64,000 bases of DNA from Rhynochetos jubatus (GCA_027574665.1 CM050648.1:63505363-63569362), one strand, 5' to 3'; shown: positions 39,401 to 52,689, counted from the first letter of the stretch. The notes: generated by a model from the sequence alone, not told the origin. Translations and numbers: made by a program.

Positions 39401-40275
39401 AACTACAAAACATCTGGTTATACTGTACAGACAGGGAAACCATGGAGGCAAGATTGCCAGTAGCAGAATGTTAGTCTTGAATAAATTAGAAGGGAGAGAT
39501 CATTCACAGGCTCTTCTCTAGCAAAATTATATAAATATCAGATTAACGTGGGACAAGAGCCCAGTGAGAATAGAGCCCTTATGATTCAAAATGCAGAAAT
39601 ATCAGAGGCAACATGTCACAAAAATAAGGAACAGTAAAGATAAGGATAGGATTTTTTTTTTTTACTGCAGTCACAGAAGACAATGTGCATTATCAAGACA
39701 TATGCTTAAAGGGTCCAATTTTGCATCTAATGAAGTCAATGGAAAAAAAACGTTGAGTTCAATGATGCAACATAATGTCCTTAATGAAAAAAAGTAATGT
39801 CATGTTAGGACCTACTTTTGAACCCATTTAACTTGATGGAAGTCTTTCTTTTCATTTCAAAAGCATCAGATTAAAATACTAAATATTCAAAAAGAAAGAC
39901 ATCCAGAAGCTCTCTCAAAGTAAAGTGCATCCCATCTATTCAAAGTTTAGATTAAGTCAAAGGGACATCAGCTCATGATCCTACAAATATGGTCAGACTG
40001 CCCATGTGTCTAAAAAATCATGGGCTCAGACACTAGTAGGACAATTGTACCTGAATATCTTTGTTTAACTCTTTCTGCCAATAAAATTCTCTCTGGCATT
40101 TATGGACCTTGCCATTTTGACTTATGCTAAAATTCCAAGGAAAAGGCATATTTTTTTTTCTCCCTGTATATGCTACCTCAATAAGGAACATTCATTTTAC
40201 TCAGACTTTTCCAATATCCCCATAGCCTGAGACCCAGCAGAGAAAACAGCGCAAATATTTGAGGCAGAAAAGGTT

Positions 40276-40296
40276 GGGGGGGGGGGGGGGGGGGGG
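40276..40296 (+). repeat. homopolymer poly(G)21
   Basis: Twenty-one consecutive Gs, preceded by AGGTT and followed by AGACATG. Long G homopolymers are rare in vertebrate DNA and are prone to length error in sequencing and assembly. Confidence 0.9.
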
Positions 40297-41126
40297 AGAC
40301 ATGTCAGGAAGAAGATTAGGAAGGGAAACCACTGTGGCTGGCCCTTTTTTAAGCAAATGTGGCTGCAGGAAAGATGACCCTCCTCAGTCCAAATTCAGAA
40401 AGCACAATTTGGGGAATAAAGGGATCAGTACTTCTTCTGTCAGGGTAAAATTTATCTCAGAAAAAACCCCACAGAAGTTCTAGTGGGTTCAAGAGCTAAG
40501 CAAAACTTGTTTTGCTCCCCAACTAGACAAACCTTTAAATCAAAAACTGACAAATTCATGTTGACAGGCATGAATTTCCTCCAAAGCAATAGGAATATCA
40601 CAGCACATGAGTGAAAGCAAATAAATTCCAGTTATTTTTGGTCACTGATGAGACCCTTTCTCCAATGCGTGATGGGAAGATCAGCAATTCAGGGCCACCA
40701 ATGCTGGGCCTGCTCCCTGATATAATTGTGGTGCCCATTGGCCAGGACAGGTCCCCAGCATCAACAGGGAAGGTGATGGCATAAGCATTTACTAGGGTAA
40801 ATGTATAATTTAGAGATGTGTATCAGTACTTCTCCCTCCCAGGTACTAATGATAATCTAATCCCCTCAGAATCGTCTATCTACTCAGAGCTCTCAGGTTA
40901 TTTAATGACACATCTGAAACTTGGAGTGCTAGAGTTCAGGAAATTAGGTTTCTTCCATCACTAGAAAGGAGGGCAGTAACAGAGCTTCTGTTGCAGAAGA
41001 CAGCAGGAAGAGGAACAGGAACACTCTTTCCTCATAAACCCCCAAGCTGCTGACACTGAAATCAGAACAGGGAACCAGAATTTTAATTGTGAGGTTCTGT
41101 TTCCTGGATTAATAACAAGCTGAGAC
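40297..41126. other. unique DNA upstream of the CR1
   Basis: No repeat or exon was recognised. The CR1 begins abruptly near 41120. Confidence 0.55.
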
Positions 41127-42222
41127 ATGCTGAGAGGATGGACAACTGACGTCATCTACCTGGACTTGTGCAAAGCCTTTGATACTGTCCCACACAACAT
41201 CCTTGTCTCTAAACTGGAGAAGCATGGATTTGACAGATGGACCGCTCGGTGGATAAAGAACTGGCTGGCGGGTTGCACTCAGAGAGTTGTGGTCAATGGG
41301 TAAATGTCTGAGTGGAGACCGGTGACCAGTGGCGTTCCACAGGGTCGGTGTTGGGACCGGTCCTGTGTAACATCTTCGTCAGTGACACGGGCAATGGCAT
41401 CGAGTGCACCCTCAGCAAGTTTGCTGATGACAGCAAGATGTGTGGTGTGGTCGACACGCTGGAAGGAAGGGATGCCATCCAGAGGGACCTCGACAGGCTG
41501 GAGAGGTGGGCCTGTGCCAACCTCATGAAGTCCAACAAGGCCAAGTGCAAGGTCCTGCACCTGGGTCGCAGCAATCCCAAGCACAAGGACAGGCTGGGTG
41601 GAGAATGGATCGAGAGCAGCCCTGAGGAGAAGGACCTGGGTGTACTGGTGGATGAAAAGCTGGACATGAGCTGGCAGTGTGCACTGGCAGCCCAGAAAGC
41701 CAACCAGATCCTGGGCTGTATCAGGAGAAGTGTGGCCAGCAGGACGAGGGAGATGATTCTCACCCTCTACTCTGCTCTTGTAAGACCACATCTGGAGTGC
41801 TGTGTCCAGCTATGGAGCCCCAGGCATAAGAAGGATATTAACCAGTTGGAGCAAATCCAGAGGAGGCCACGAAGATGCTCAGAGGGCTGGAGCACCTCTG
41901 CTATGGGGACAGGCTGAGAGAATTGGGCTTGTTCAGCACTGAGAAGAGAAGGCTTCGGGGAGATCTTATAGCACCTTCCAGTACCTGAAGGGGGCTTACA
42001 AGGAAGCCAGAGGAGGGGCTTTTTACAAGGGCCTGTAGTGACAGGACAAGGGGTAAGGGGTTTAAACTGAAAGCAGGGAGATTTAGATTAGATATCAGGA
42101 AGAAGTTCTTCCCGGAGAGGGTGGTGAGGCACTGCCACAGGTTTCCCAGAGAAGCTGTGGGTGCCCCATCCCTGGCAGTGTTCAAGGCCAGGCTGGATGA
42201 GGCTTTAAGCAGCCTGGTCTAG
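41127..42222 (+). pseudogene. CR1 reverse transcriptase, broken
   Basis: This would copy CR1 RNA into DNA at the target site. The first open piece (41127-41300) holds [16 protein letters not shown], the region of RT motif A. An in-frame TAA at 41301-41303 follows VVVNG. GVPQG is then split by a 1-base loss near 41342, so the next piece (about 41345-41917) reads [12 protein letters not shown] and the catalytic KFADDSK, with FADD at 41420-41431 in place of the more common YADD. The thumb and C-terminal region with [11 protein letters not shown] follows. Further 1-base losses near 41866 and 41965 break the C-terminal part, which otherwise ends at the TAG at 42220-42222. It cannot make active protein. 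Confidence 0.93.
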
Positions 42223-42293
42223 TGGAGGGTGTCCCTGCCCATGGCAGGGGGGCTGGAACTAGGTGATCTTTAAGGTCCCTTCCAACACAAACC

Positions 42294-42317
42294 ATTCTGT
42301 GATTCTATGATTCTATG
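42294..42317 (+). repeat. CR1 terminal 8-bp microsatellite
   Basis: Three units, ATTCTGTG, ATTCTATG, ATTCTATG. This is the tail on which CR1 primes its own reverse transcription, and it marks the 3' end of the element. Confidence 0.95.
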
Positions 42318-42414
42318 CTACCTGCATTCAGGTCCTTCAGCAGTGTGCAGAGGACCCACAGGTATAACTTAACCTAAGCACGTGTATAGTAAAGTTTTCT
42401 ATGCTTTTCTTTTT

Positions 42415-42482
42415 AGATGGGACATTTGGGGGCAGGGACTCTCTTATTCCACTTATTTGTACAATTGCACAGCGCTAAAGAG
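42415..42482 (+). mobile_element. MIR/L2-type 3' tail fragment
   Basis: TTTGGGGGCAGGGACTCTCT followed by TATTTGTACAATTGCACAGC matches the tail pattern CTTTGGGGCAGGGACTGTCT, TTTGTACAGCGCCTAGCAC. Orientation is plus, as in the other tail copies in this window. Only the tail is recognisable. Confidence 0.45.
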
Positions 42483-44550
42483 AACCATTTAACATTAGGG
42501 CAGAGTATTCATCCTTTGATGCATATTTAATGTGGCAGTTATACATCAATGTTAGATCAGTATATAAACACACATATGTTCTTGGACAAAATCATCCGTG
42601 CATCAAAACTCTGCATCGGTACTTCAATGTATTTAATTAAGAGAGTAACCCATTATCACTAATTATGGGTTATATTTTCATAATATTGTTTTATGGTTAT
42701 TACCTATTCCCTTCAGTTCTATCTATCTATAAGCCTTACATGCTGTGACTCTATCTTTGTTTCACACGAAACCAAAAAGCTGATGTCAAAGCTTTGACAC
42801 TATCTCTCCTGCACTATCTGAGCTGCAAACTGATATAATTGTCCCACAGTTCTCCTTGCAGATAATCTGATCAAGAATTTCACCTACAATTTCACATTTT
42901 GTGAAACTTTCACATGTGCCCGCTCCTCAGGAGGCTTTCCTAGTACTTTCATGGTGCCCTCCATGAAAAGAAACACTACAGGGAGAGCAAAGGTGGTACA
43001 ACCAACATTTCAAGCATCATATTAATTCCTGTTAAGAAGACTAAAACTATGCATCAGTACATAGAAATAATGTAACCAGTACAGTTATCAACAAAAATAT
43101 CAGGAAAAAGAGGTTTTGAAACAGAAGTTATATGTTGCAGAACATTGATCGGAGATCTTTTTGGAACCTCTGAAAACCTTTTATTTAAAGAAGAGCTATC
43201 ACTCTGGGCCATGTTAGCCTAGAATTTATGAATTTTTTAAAGCATACTTATCTTTATTTTATTTAATTGTAAATATCTTTATTGATTAGAAAGACTAAGG
43301 CTGAGAACAGATTTTCTTTCAGCTTATAATAGTGTCTCCAATAAGAAGTGGTATCACTAAATAACTACAATATTTTTTATAAAGACGATAGAGCTTTTAG
43401 GCTAACACCTTATTAAACTACATTTACTGATGCCTTTTAAAAAGATCTTTTCCTATCTGCAATTCTAATTCTTTCTCCCTTCCAACTACATTTCTTCACA
43501 TCTGGCTCAGTATCCACTAACTGAGGAAAGCAGCACGCTTTAACAGGGAAAAAAACGAAGGAGAGATACTAGTTTTGACCTCATTTTTCACGGGCTCATG
43601 CATTTTAAAGCCACTACCTTTTGTGGAGACACTCCCGATTTGCAGTGGTTTGTACAACACCTGCCTCACCTCCTCCCAGGTGTCTTCCTTGGGAAGCCAG
43701 TGCAGGATGTGCTGGGTGAAGGGCCCTCTTAAGGCACAGGCATGACAGGCTCCCATTGTTTGCACGCAGCGATGTGGGGCAGTCTGTGGGCAGCCCAGAC
43801 ATGAAACACAGCCTTTAGTGGACTTTCCTGAGCACTGCTGGTCGTGCGGTGCTGGACGTGAAAGCTACCACTGTGACTTGGCGTCAGAGCAGTGAGGCAC
43901 AGGATCCTTGGGCATGCTGCAAGAAGCAAAGCTGCCTCCATGGAGATCTGCCAAGTGTCAAAAGATTTTTGACATATGACACACAGCTTTAGCTGCGCTG
44001 GTCACTCTGCAAAATATATCATTTTTCTCAGTCCATACCACTCTTTTTCCTCTTTCACTGGCTGCATCTGACATCAGGCACACAGGAAACAGGGTAGGAT
44101 CTCAGCTGTCAGTTCAACAGTTCAGAAACACTTTGGGAAAACAAAATAAAAAAAGAAAAAGTAGGACTATAAACTTTTTTGGTTTAATAGGTTTTGAAGA
44201 CCCACCTCCTGCTGAAAAATTATCATCCGGAACCTCTGGAAGGTTTTTTAAGGACTCCAACCAACCCACGCAGACTTGAGCAACAATGGCAAAAATAATT
44301 TAGAAATATTAAAACAGATCAAGTGTACCTCAGAACTCAGAAATAACAATGGCAATCTTTGAATCACAAATAAAGCAATGCATGTTAGCATATGTATGAA
44401 AGGAGGCAAGAAAAAATCCAGACGTAATTCATTCTGCTCTGTGGCTGTAATGAGCACAGAAGTAAAGATGACTCGTTCCACTGTAGCTCAGTCTAACACA
44501 TGCTCAGCCTGACCCTCTCATCTTCTCACTGGTAAAATAAATATTATAGA

Positions 44551-44640
44551 AAAAAAAAATCAAGGGAATAAAAAGAAAAAAAATAAGAAAAAAAGAAAAG
44601 GACAGACAAAGACACTAAGAAAGAAAAGAAGAACTATTGA
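44551..44640 (+). repeat. purine-rich (A/G) low-complexity tract
   Basis: About 90 bases nearly all A or G, with A runs broken by single G, GG or T. Purine strand bias of this kind can form triplex DNA. Confidence 0.8.
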
Positions 44641-47600
44641 AAGCCTGTGCAGACAAGTATGAATCAATTATTCTAAAAAGCAGATGTAAAATGAAGCTGC
44701 TTAAACATATAAGGCACTTCTACATTGTATTCAAATAATGCTGAAATTATAGAGCTGTCATTCGCAGACCTGTCGAGGGTGCCTTTCTTACCACGTTACG
44801 ATTTAGCATTTCTCTTGGAAGGTTGTAGCAATTTTGACATTAGAGTCATTGGACAGAAAAACCATAAAATGTACACAAAGCACCACCTCTCTTTTCTATG
44901 GTATTAAAAAGAGCTCTGAGAACAGATTTTGCCACTAAAAAATGAAAATAAATTTAAAAAAACAAAGACCCGAAAGTATTCGTGAAAGTGCAGAAATGCT
45001 AGTCTCGAGAGAGAGCGCACACGTCTGTAGAACAAATGTAACTGTGAAGATTTAAATAATTTGATGGCACATAACCTAATCTGACATGGCAGCAGGTTAT
45101 TTTACAAATTGTGAAGGGCTCTGCCCACCAGTGTCATAATAAGAGCCTCTTTGAGAGGCAACTCAAAGATACGGATTTTTTCTGGAGGCAAACACCCAGG
45201 TGATAGAAACAGAGATCAAGAGAGCGAAGTAACTCCTGGCGACATCCTTTCTAGGCTGCTCAGCTCTGGGTAAGGCAGCACGTACAACATTTGTACCCGG
45301 GATCCCCGCACAATTGATGAGCAGATCAAACCTGACACTAGCAGTACGGAGGTGCATACAGCATGGTTTCATAATTATTTAACAGAGGTCGCTGGGCATC
45401 ACTCGGCAGGGTCCTGTCCCACACGTGGGTGCATGGGGAAGGGCTGCAGATCTGCCAAGGACGGTGTAGCTTCATTCCCCTCTGCCCTGTGCTAATAGGG
45501 CTCCTACCCAGCTATAGTGTGCAGCTGTGGGAGCTGGCTTATGGATAAAGGTGGCTCTGCCAGGGAGCTGGAATTGCTCAGAGGTAATTGCTGACCCTCT
45601 CAGGTCCAATTAGTAGTTACATGCTCCCTGAGACAGCCCACGGGACCAATATTTTTTGCACACACAGATATTGAAACTTTCTTTGCACTCAGTATCATGT
45701 CTCCAAGCTTTGCTGTTGATTTTCAACAGATCAAAGGTGTATGGCGAAGAATGACTGCTGAACCAGCTCAGGACATGAACAAATACGTGTATACATGCGT
45801 ACCACTGAAAGATATGAACTGCAAAATGCTAATGAACTAGAACCAAATGCAATATATTTAAGGGGGTATTTTCAATCACTTTCTCTGATTGTTATAATTT
45901 GAGGAGATAATCCTAACCATTTAGCTCTAATAAACTCACAGATCATGAACAATGGCTGCATTAAATCTATTGTCACTAGTGGTAACATGAGGAGCAAAGG
46001 CTCACTGGCTCTTCTCACAGCATTTGGTTTTATTCATTCAGTCTTTCATTCCACATCAGCTGCCATCTGGACAAAATTCAGAAACCATGACACCTGCTTG
46101 AAGAATAAGATGCTGATCAGATGGAATGGGCTGGGACTTTATCTTGAGAACAGAAATGTGAGTTGTTGGTAACACAATCGCTTAAAAGGTTTGTAAATTA
46201 TGTGCCTTCAGCTCAGCATATGGCTCATGTGAAAAATGGCCTTGTGAACTTTTCACAAAACTTGAGCTCAGATGATATAGTGGTGGCTGTTTTATAAACA
46301 CGTGTGATAAATAAGTACAACTTTGCATGTATACACACAAGAGAGAGTGTCAATAGCTTTCAGCACCCTTTTAAATGATGCTACTATTTTATGTTTGCTT
46401 AACTACATACAAATATTTATTCCACCCAAAATATCTATGCAGACTTCATGGTACTGCTTGAAAAGGCAGCCAAGAAAACCTGGGACTTCCCGGCTATACT
46501 GTCCTGGTATGGAAACCAGCCCCTCTTGCCATTCTGCCTAGACAAAGGGTAGGGACATAGGTCCTCCTTCAGCTGCCTGCAGCAGAGCCTCTCAGCTCCC
46601 TTCTCCCTAGCAGAGCTGTAATTTCTGAGAGGGTATGATCAACACAAAAACTCTTCTCTCCTGGCAGACCTGACCCTGTGTGACCCACCTGAGTGACCTC
46701 TGCAGATGAGAGACTGGAGAAGCTCCTGGCATCTCTTCACTAATGAATCTGTAGAAGTGTAAATATCGGTCTGCACACACAAATATGGACACTGCGAGTG
46801 TTTCAAGCCCACTTCTGTCAATTTTCTGGATATATACCTGTATAGGTTTCTCACACATCATGAGGGGATTTCTGAGCACTGATAGTCAAGAACTGAATCT
46901 GAAGAAACACGGTTTCTTATTACCCTCTCTGACTTCAGCTAGTGCTGCTGAGACATTAATGAATTTCTTTACATTTCTTTCCTGATTTTGAAAAGAAAAA
47001 CCCAAACTGTTTCTGGGGATGGGATGATCCAGATTTAAAGAATTAGTCCCTCATTCTAATGCCAAGTTATGGTGCTTTATAGAAGCCAGCTTTGCAGTGC
47101 TAAATGGTCTTCTGTAGCCTTATCCTTCTGCCTGCCTAGAAGAAATAGTGACAAATTACACTTGGGGGGGGAGACTGAAGAAAGAAATATTCCATTTTTA
47201 ATTGCCTTTTCATTTCCTTTTTATAGCCATGCTTAAACTGTGAGTTATCAGAAGCTGTTCAAAGTCTTTTTCTTTTACCATTTTAAAATATATTCCTCCT
47301 AAAGCCAGATGAAAAATACGGTTAATGGGGTTTTGTGACTCCCACAAAGTCCCCTACAAATTAAGGGACTTTGAAAAAATGTCAGCTGCCCAGTTCCCAA
47401 GAAAGAAAAATTAAACAATAAAGGCTTATCGACTTGTTCCTGAGAAGATAAAGCACTTATGAATGAGACCCTCTCATACTCCGTGGTTTGTGATCAGAGT
47501 CTGCAATTTCCAAGATTCACGGAAAATATTCTGATTAGAAAAAAAAAAAAAGAATGCTCTGATGAAATTAGTTTTAAGATTTTATAACTGAATCCCATCC

Positions 47601-48727
47601 TCCCTTCAATCTGTTTTCATACAGTGTGCTGTCTCGTTCAGTCGTGCTGCTATCACTACCAATTATAACCAGTGCCATAAAAACATCACATTCATGCAGA
47701 TCAGCTGATTGTGCCAAGTTCAAGAAAGGACAGCAGGATAGAGATGACAGCAGCTTCTACTGGCTCTGCTCCAAAGTCCCTTCAGGGTTGTTTTTCTCTT
47801 TTGCAGACCCCCAGGATTTCACTTTCTCAGAAATATTAATGCCATCCCTCTCTCTAGACTGGGGCGTGACTCCCAGTCTACTGACACCATTGAGGGCATT
47901 TCTGTTGACTTCAACAGGTCATCTATAGAGCTCTTCGTCTTTCATGTCTCCTTCTTTTGTTTTTCTGATCTCTCTACTATGTGTCAGCCTGAGCAAACGT
48001 CTTAAACAGCAAACTCCAGTCCCCCATCACGTATTCAGTACATAGGCACCACATGTGCATATGGCTTCTATATGGCCTAAAAGACCTTACAGCAAAGCGG
48101 AAAAAAGCCACCTGTGGAAGACTTCTGGTTTTAAATTTTCTGAGTCCTGCCCTGTGCCATGTACAGAAAGGGAGATAACACTAAAGAAAAAGTAGGATTC
48201 ATACTACCTCTTTATTGTCCAAGCACAGTAAATGAGGCATCTTTCTAGAATCTTGTCAGATTCCTCCTGAAAGCCAAGGTGAATTTCCTGACTTCATTTC
48301 TTTGAAAATTGAAAATTGTAAATTTTTCACCTGGAAAATAATTATAACTGTAGCTAGCTAGCTATATTCATCAGAATTGAAAATCAGTCCAAATTGTTTT
48401 ATTTTACTTTCACTAATGCCATTAACAAAAGTAAGCTGAAGAAACCAATGTTTCAACGCTTCTTACACTGCAGAAAGGAAAATCAGATTTTAAAAATATC
48501 TTTCTTATTCCCTTTTCCTCTGTCACCCCATTTCCCTCACATTAGAAGTGTGAGGGCAATTTCATCAGCAACAAGGCAGTGGTCAGCTGCAGAGAGGAGG
48601 ATCATTCACTTCTCCATATGAGCAGCAGCAAAACCTGGCCTAAAATATTCACTGCAGACTTTTTTAAAAATTCCACAACATAATTAAATATAAAGCATTT
48701 TTCCCTTTCTCAATTTGACTTAAAAAA

Positions 48728-48750
48728 ACAACAACAACAACAACAACAAA
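48728..48750 (+). repeat. (CAA)n microsatellite
   Basis: Seven to eight CAA units follow A7 and precede a CCCCGAAAACCCCCAAAC stretch. Confidence 0.95.
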
Positions 48751-49905
48751 CCCCGAAAACCCCCAAACAAATAAATCTAATATCAAGACACAGATGAACA
48801 CAGTATTCAACCATCCTTCAGGCTCCTACCCTGCCCAGTGTTGGGTATTTTTAGCATTCAGCTGATCTGGCTAACTAAGCAGGGACAGCACTAATTGCTG
48901 CAGGAGTCTGACATGAAAGAAAATAGTCACATTCTTCCTTTAAGGTGGTGCAGTCTGCCATGACTCTGCAGAGTGACACAGCGAACTTGGAATAGCAACC
49001 GAACCAAGTGAGTTTTCCTCATGCCAGACAGGGATTATAGAAAATGATGGAGTGTCTCCAAGTTAAAGACAAGAAACTGAAACTATGTGAAGTTTAGAAA
49101 GCCAGCTCATGCCGAAGGAATATTTGCTTTGATTTAATTGATGATAAAAGAAAACCCAGGAGAAGGGTGAGTTTGGATGACATTCAAGTGTGTGTCCTGT
49201 GTTAGGAGGAGGGTAGATATACCATCTGCTTACATTACCCTTCATTGCTACAACCACAATGGATAAGTACAACTGTGAAAAGAGCCTTTGCTACAAAAGA
49301 AGAGGCCATGGCCAGCAAAGTCAAAGATTTGCTGTTTCATCATCTGCTGGCCTCTCCGCTAAGGCATCTCCTCTGGAGCAGCTGGTGGAAGGCAGAACTA
49401 ACAGCAGTGGGAGCAGCAGGAGGAAGCTACCTGCTCCCTTAGGAATGAATTTTCTCCGTACTCATTCTCTTCCACATTAGAAAGAATTACCAAAGCAGTG
49501 CAGTTATGTTTCCTTTGCTCCACCAAAAGTGACTCTGGATCCTTTGGTCTGCTATTCACATGTTGAAAGTGATGTATAGAAATCCTGAAAAATGAAGGTG
49601 TGTTTTTGTTGAAGGTGGTATAAACAAACAAAGAAGCAGAGAAAACATTTTCTAAGCTCTAGAAAGAGAAAATCCTTCGTCTTTTCAAATAAAACCAGAT
49701 TTAAAAAACAGTCAGGCTTTCCTCATCCCATAAACCATCTGATCACTACATCTCTTTCTCGCCACTATGAGATGCAGGAGGCATACAATCATTTTCCTGG
49801 TCAAATGCTAAAGAGGCGTTGTATATAAAATGCACAGACAAGCAGAATAGGTTTACATAATGTTAATATAGACAAATGACATGTACAACATATCTAGCTG
49901 CAATT

Positions 49906-49934
49906 TAATTAGATTAATTAGATCAATATAATTA
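49906..49934. promoter_or_regulatory. cluster of TAATTA homeodomain core sites
   Basis: TAATTA occurs at 49906-49911, 49915-49920 and 49929-49934, the first two inside a repeated TTAATTAGA unit. TAATTA is the core bound by many homeodomain proteins. In A+T-rich DNA such motifs also arise by chance, so this is only a candidate. Confidence 0.2.
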
Positions 49935-52689
49935 GCAGTGCTATATTACACTATCAAGACTTAGCCCTGCAAAGAACACTGCTAGAAATGGTTTACAATC
50001 TTAAAGCATTGTTACAGCGCATGCAGTGTCCATGCTATCACGCATCGATATCACCACTAACACACTATTAATACTGGGAGTTTATAGGACACTCAGGAGA
50101 CACATAAAACACTGCCCTTGCAGAGGAAAATTTTGATAATGGAGCCTGTGAAATTATTTCAACTGTTGAAAAGAGCTCACTCGAATTTAATTCCAAACTC
50201 CAGCATGGTCATGATTATATAGCAAGTTAATTTAACCCATCGAGGCAGGAGCAGACATAATGAACAAAACAGACTGAGGTAGCGTGACTTACCAATGAGC
50301 ATTTTGCTGAGAGTTCTCCATAAGTTCTGTACACATAATAAATCACAAGTGACTGTTTAACTATTGCATCATCTACTTGGACATAGACTAGATGTCACAC
50401 TTGGTGAAACCTCATGCAGTTGTTACTGTTTTTAATAGTGATTTTGCATTAAACAGGGCTGTGGGATTGTGCTTGGACATCTAAACTTCCATAGTGGTAA
50501 AAAAAGTTAATTTACATCTGTTAATGTGCTCAGTACACTTGGGCTCATAACTTACCAAGCAAAGCATGTATGTGTAGCATCAACTACTGTGATATTCTGT
50601 AACCTGGAAATCATAGCCCTTACAAGGCAAAAAGAAAAAAAAAAAAAAAAAACAAAACCACACCAATTTCACCTCAGTCAAAATAAGAACAGCCACAAAA
50701 ATTCAACAACACAAAGTGATAAATTAACCAGAGGATTCATGTCTATGGATTTCTCCCACTAAGCAGGGAAGCTAAACATAACTAGTCCAACTGCACTTTA
50801 ATTTTGTGTTTGCACCAAATTATACTAAGAAAAAAAACTGGTACATAAACCACTTGTAGCAGGAAAGGTGGTTTGGTTTTTTTTTTGCCTCTTGTTATTT
50901 AGACACATGTAAGAATAAATCTGTTCATGGAAGGGATATAGTAACAGCCCTGGATTCTGCTCTCTGCACACAAGATATACAGACAAGGAAAAAATGCCAG
51001 AACGCATATTTCCATTCTGTAATCTTTGCTGGTGGGGGAGGGCTCAACCTATATGTCCATTTGACCGTGGACTACCGACAAAATAAAATCAAGCCATTTC
51101 ATAAAGAAGAGCAGATGGTTCAGTTGCTACCACCTTCATCTCCCTTAAAGCCTGAAGTGTCTCAGGACAAAATGGCCTTGTTTCAGCCTGTGTATCTTGA
51201 CTGGACACAAGAATTACATCTCAGCCCTTCTAAAGCTCATTAAGAGAGCAAGTACAGAAAGTTTAGAGGTGGCTCAGGTTTTCTTAAGAACAGATGCAAT
51301 TAAAATGCATGTATCTCCCTGTAACTGACAAAGAAAGTCATCCCATTTTCCATAGTTTTTGAGGTCCTACTGTTCATTGACACATTGTGGCTCATGCTAG
51401 TGGTACTCCGAGTCACCTGTCCTTGATCATACTTTTTATTTCAAGAAAAAGCTAAATGCAATGTGAAGAACCCCTCTCTCTGCCTCTTGGATATATACAT
51501 TAATGCTCAACTGATAAAATCAGCACCATTCTGGCTTTATCTGTATCCAGCATCATGTTGGATATACACTACCTGATTTTGACTTTGGTTAATTTTAAAT
51601 CCTTATTACCTACAATTTAGTCTTCACTAATGCACACTAGATAAATACACCAGATAAATAGAATAAAGCGCAGAGGACTGAAATAAAGTGTATCTTGTGT
51701 CTGGAAATAATCACGTATGTTATGGAAATTGTGAAAGTTGAAAACAAACATTATGGCTTCCTAGCTTTCTTAATGTGATGCTGATTTTAGCTTCTCTAGC
51801 AGAAAACTTTGCTTGCTCACTTTCTGTGTGATATATTCAAAAGAATGTGGTAGTATTTTCATGTGTGAGTGCAATTAGTAAAAAAGCAGGTAGGTAGTCT
51901 AGCTGATACTAAATTAAAAACTTGGGAGCAGAAGCCATTTGTGTCAGTTTTCCATTTTGTCACTCTCCTTTTCAAATAGCTAATTTAGGATACTCCGTCA
52001 TACGCTAGTGTTTTATGGTATGTATATTTTATGACAGCTAAATGACAAATTTGTCTGAAATGAAGCTATTCTTTGAAGAGTTAATTATAACCTGTGTAAC
52101 ATATTAAAGAAAATCAACATATATTTGGAATGAGTCACTGTTGAATCTTATTCCAAACAGAGCAAACCTATTCTAAAAATTAAAGCTCCATTTTTCACTC
52201 AGTTTTTGCTAAAATAATCTAATTTGAGAGTTAATTTGTAGAAAAGGAATACTTTGTCTGTGCAACAATCATTTTCTAATGTAAAATTATGTAATCTTCT
52301 TGTATAATATTCAGCTGAAAATTTCACGTTTAATATTGTTTGACAGGAAAACAATTGGCCAGACTGGTCTAATTGTTGAACACCTTGACATATGTGATAT
52401 TTGGACTTTGAAAAGCATCACCAAATTTTGGGTATCTGTTCCAATCTTTCAAGCTCTTTCAAATAATTAGACAGAGATCCAAGAATTTGCTCAAGGAGTA
52501 AATAAAGAAAATGTATTATATTTTTCCAGTCATTTCCAAAACTAGTTTTTTTCCTCAGGTAGCTACCAGTAATTTCAGCATACAAGTTTTGTAGTATAGT
52601 TTCTTACAATGTATAACCTACCACAGCAATAGTATCTCAGTTCTGCAGCTATGGTTATCCAAAGTATAATGAACTAAAATTTTAATATG
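49935..52689. other. unique A+T-rich DNA with poly(A)18
   Basis: No gene was recognised. A18 lies at 50635-50652, followed by ACAAAACCACACC. The 51800-52650 stretch is particularly A+T-rich and featureless. Confidence 0.5.

Larger units (their letters stand above)
34875..40275. other. unique A+T-rich DNA with simple tracts
   Basis: No gene was recognised in 5.4 kb. It holds a polypyrimidine stretch at 35092-35150, a TA/CA alternating tract at 36259-36287 and A16 at 36465-36480. ORFs of about 100 codons at 37991-38335, 38455-38751 and 38742-39047 (+) lie close together in different frames and resemble nothing known. A weak MIR-like reverse match near 39415-39480 was not called. Confidence 0.5.
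41127..42317 (+). mobile_element. CR1: CR1 LINE, 5'-truncated, with full 3' end
   Basis: About 1.2 kb of the 3' part of a CR1, the dominant LINE of birds. It contains the second half of the reverse transcriptase, the downstream coding region, and a short 3' UTR with GATCTTTAAGGTCCCTTCCA followed by ACACAAACCATTCTGTG. It ends in three 8-bp units, ATTCTGTG, ATTCTATG, ATTCTATG (42294-42317). Truncation removed the endonuclease and the N-terminal reverse transcriptase motifs. It is much less diverged than the fragment at 15845, so it is the younger insertion. No target duplication is evident, which is usual for CR1. A MIR/L2-type tail fragment lies just downstream at 42415. Confidence 0.97.
42483..49904. 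other. unique A+T-rich DNA with simple tracts
   Basis: No gene or dispersed repeat was recognised in 7.4 kb. It includes a purine-rich tract (44551-44640), a (TAGC)n palindrome at 48351-48364 and a (CAA)n tract at 48728-48750. The 43600-43940 and 45200-45560 stretches are more G+C-rich but contain only overlapping short ORFs without familiar features. Confidence 0.5.

Noticed and set aside
39415-39480. TGTACAGACAGGGAAACCAT resembling reversed MIR
   Set aside because: One short block only, below what I can support.
41279-41791. 170-codon and 156-codon ORFs on the minus strand, the longest in that stretch
   Set aside because: They are antisense to the CR1 reverse transcriptase. The plus strand carries the recognisable protein.
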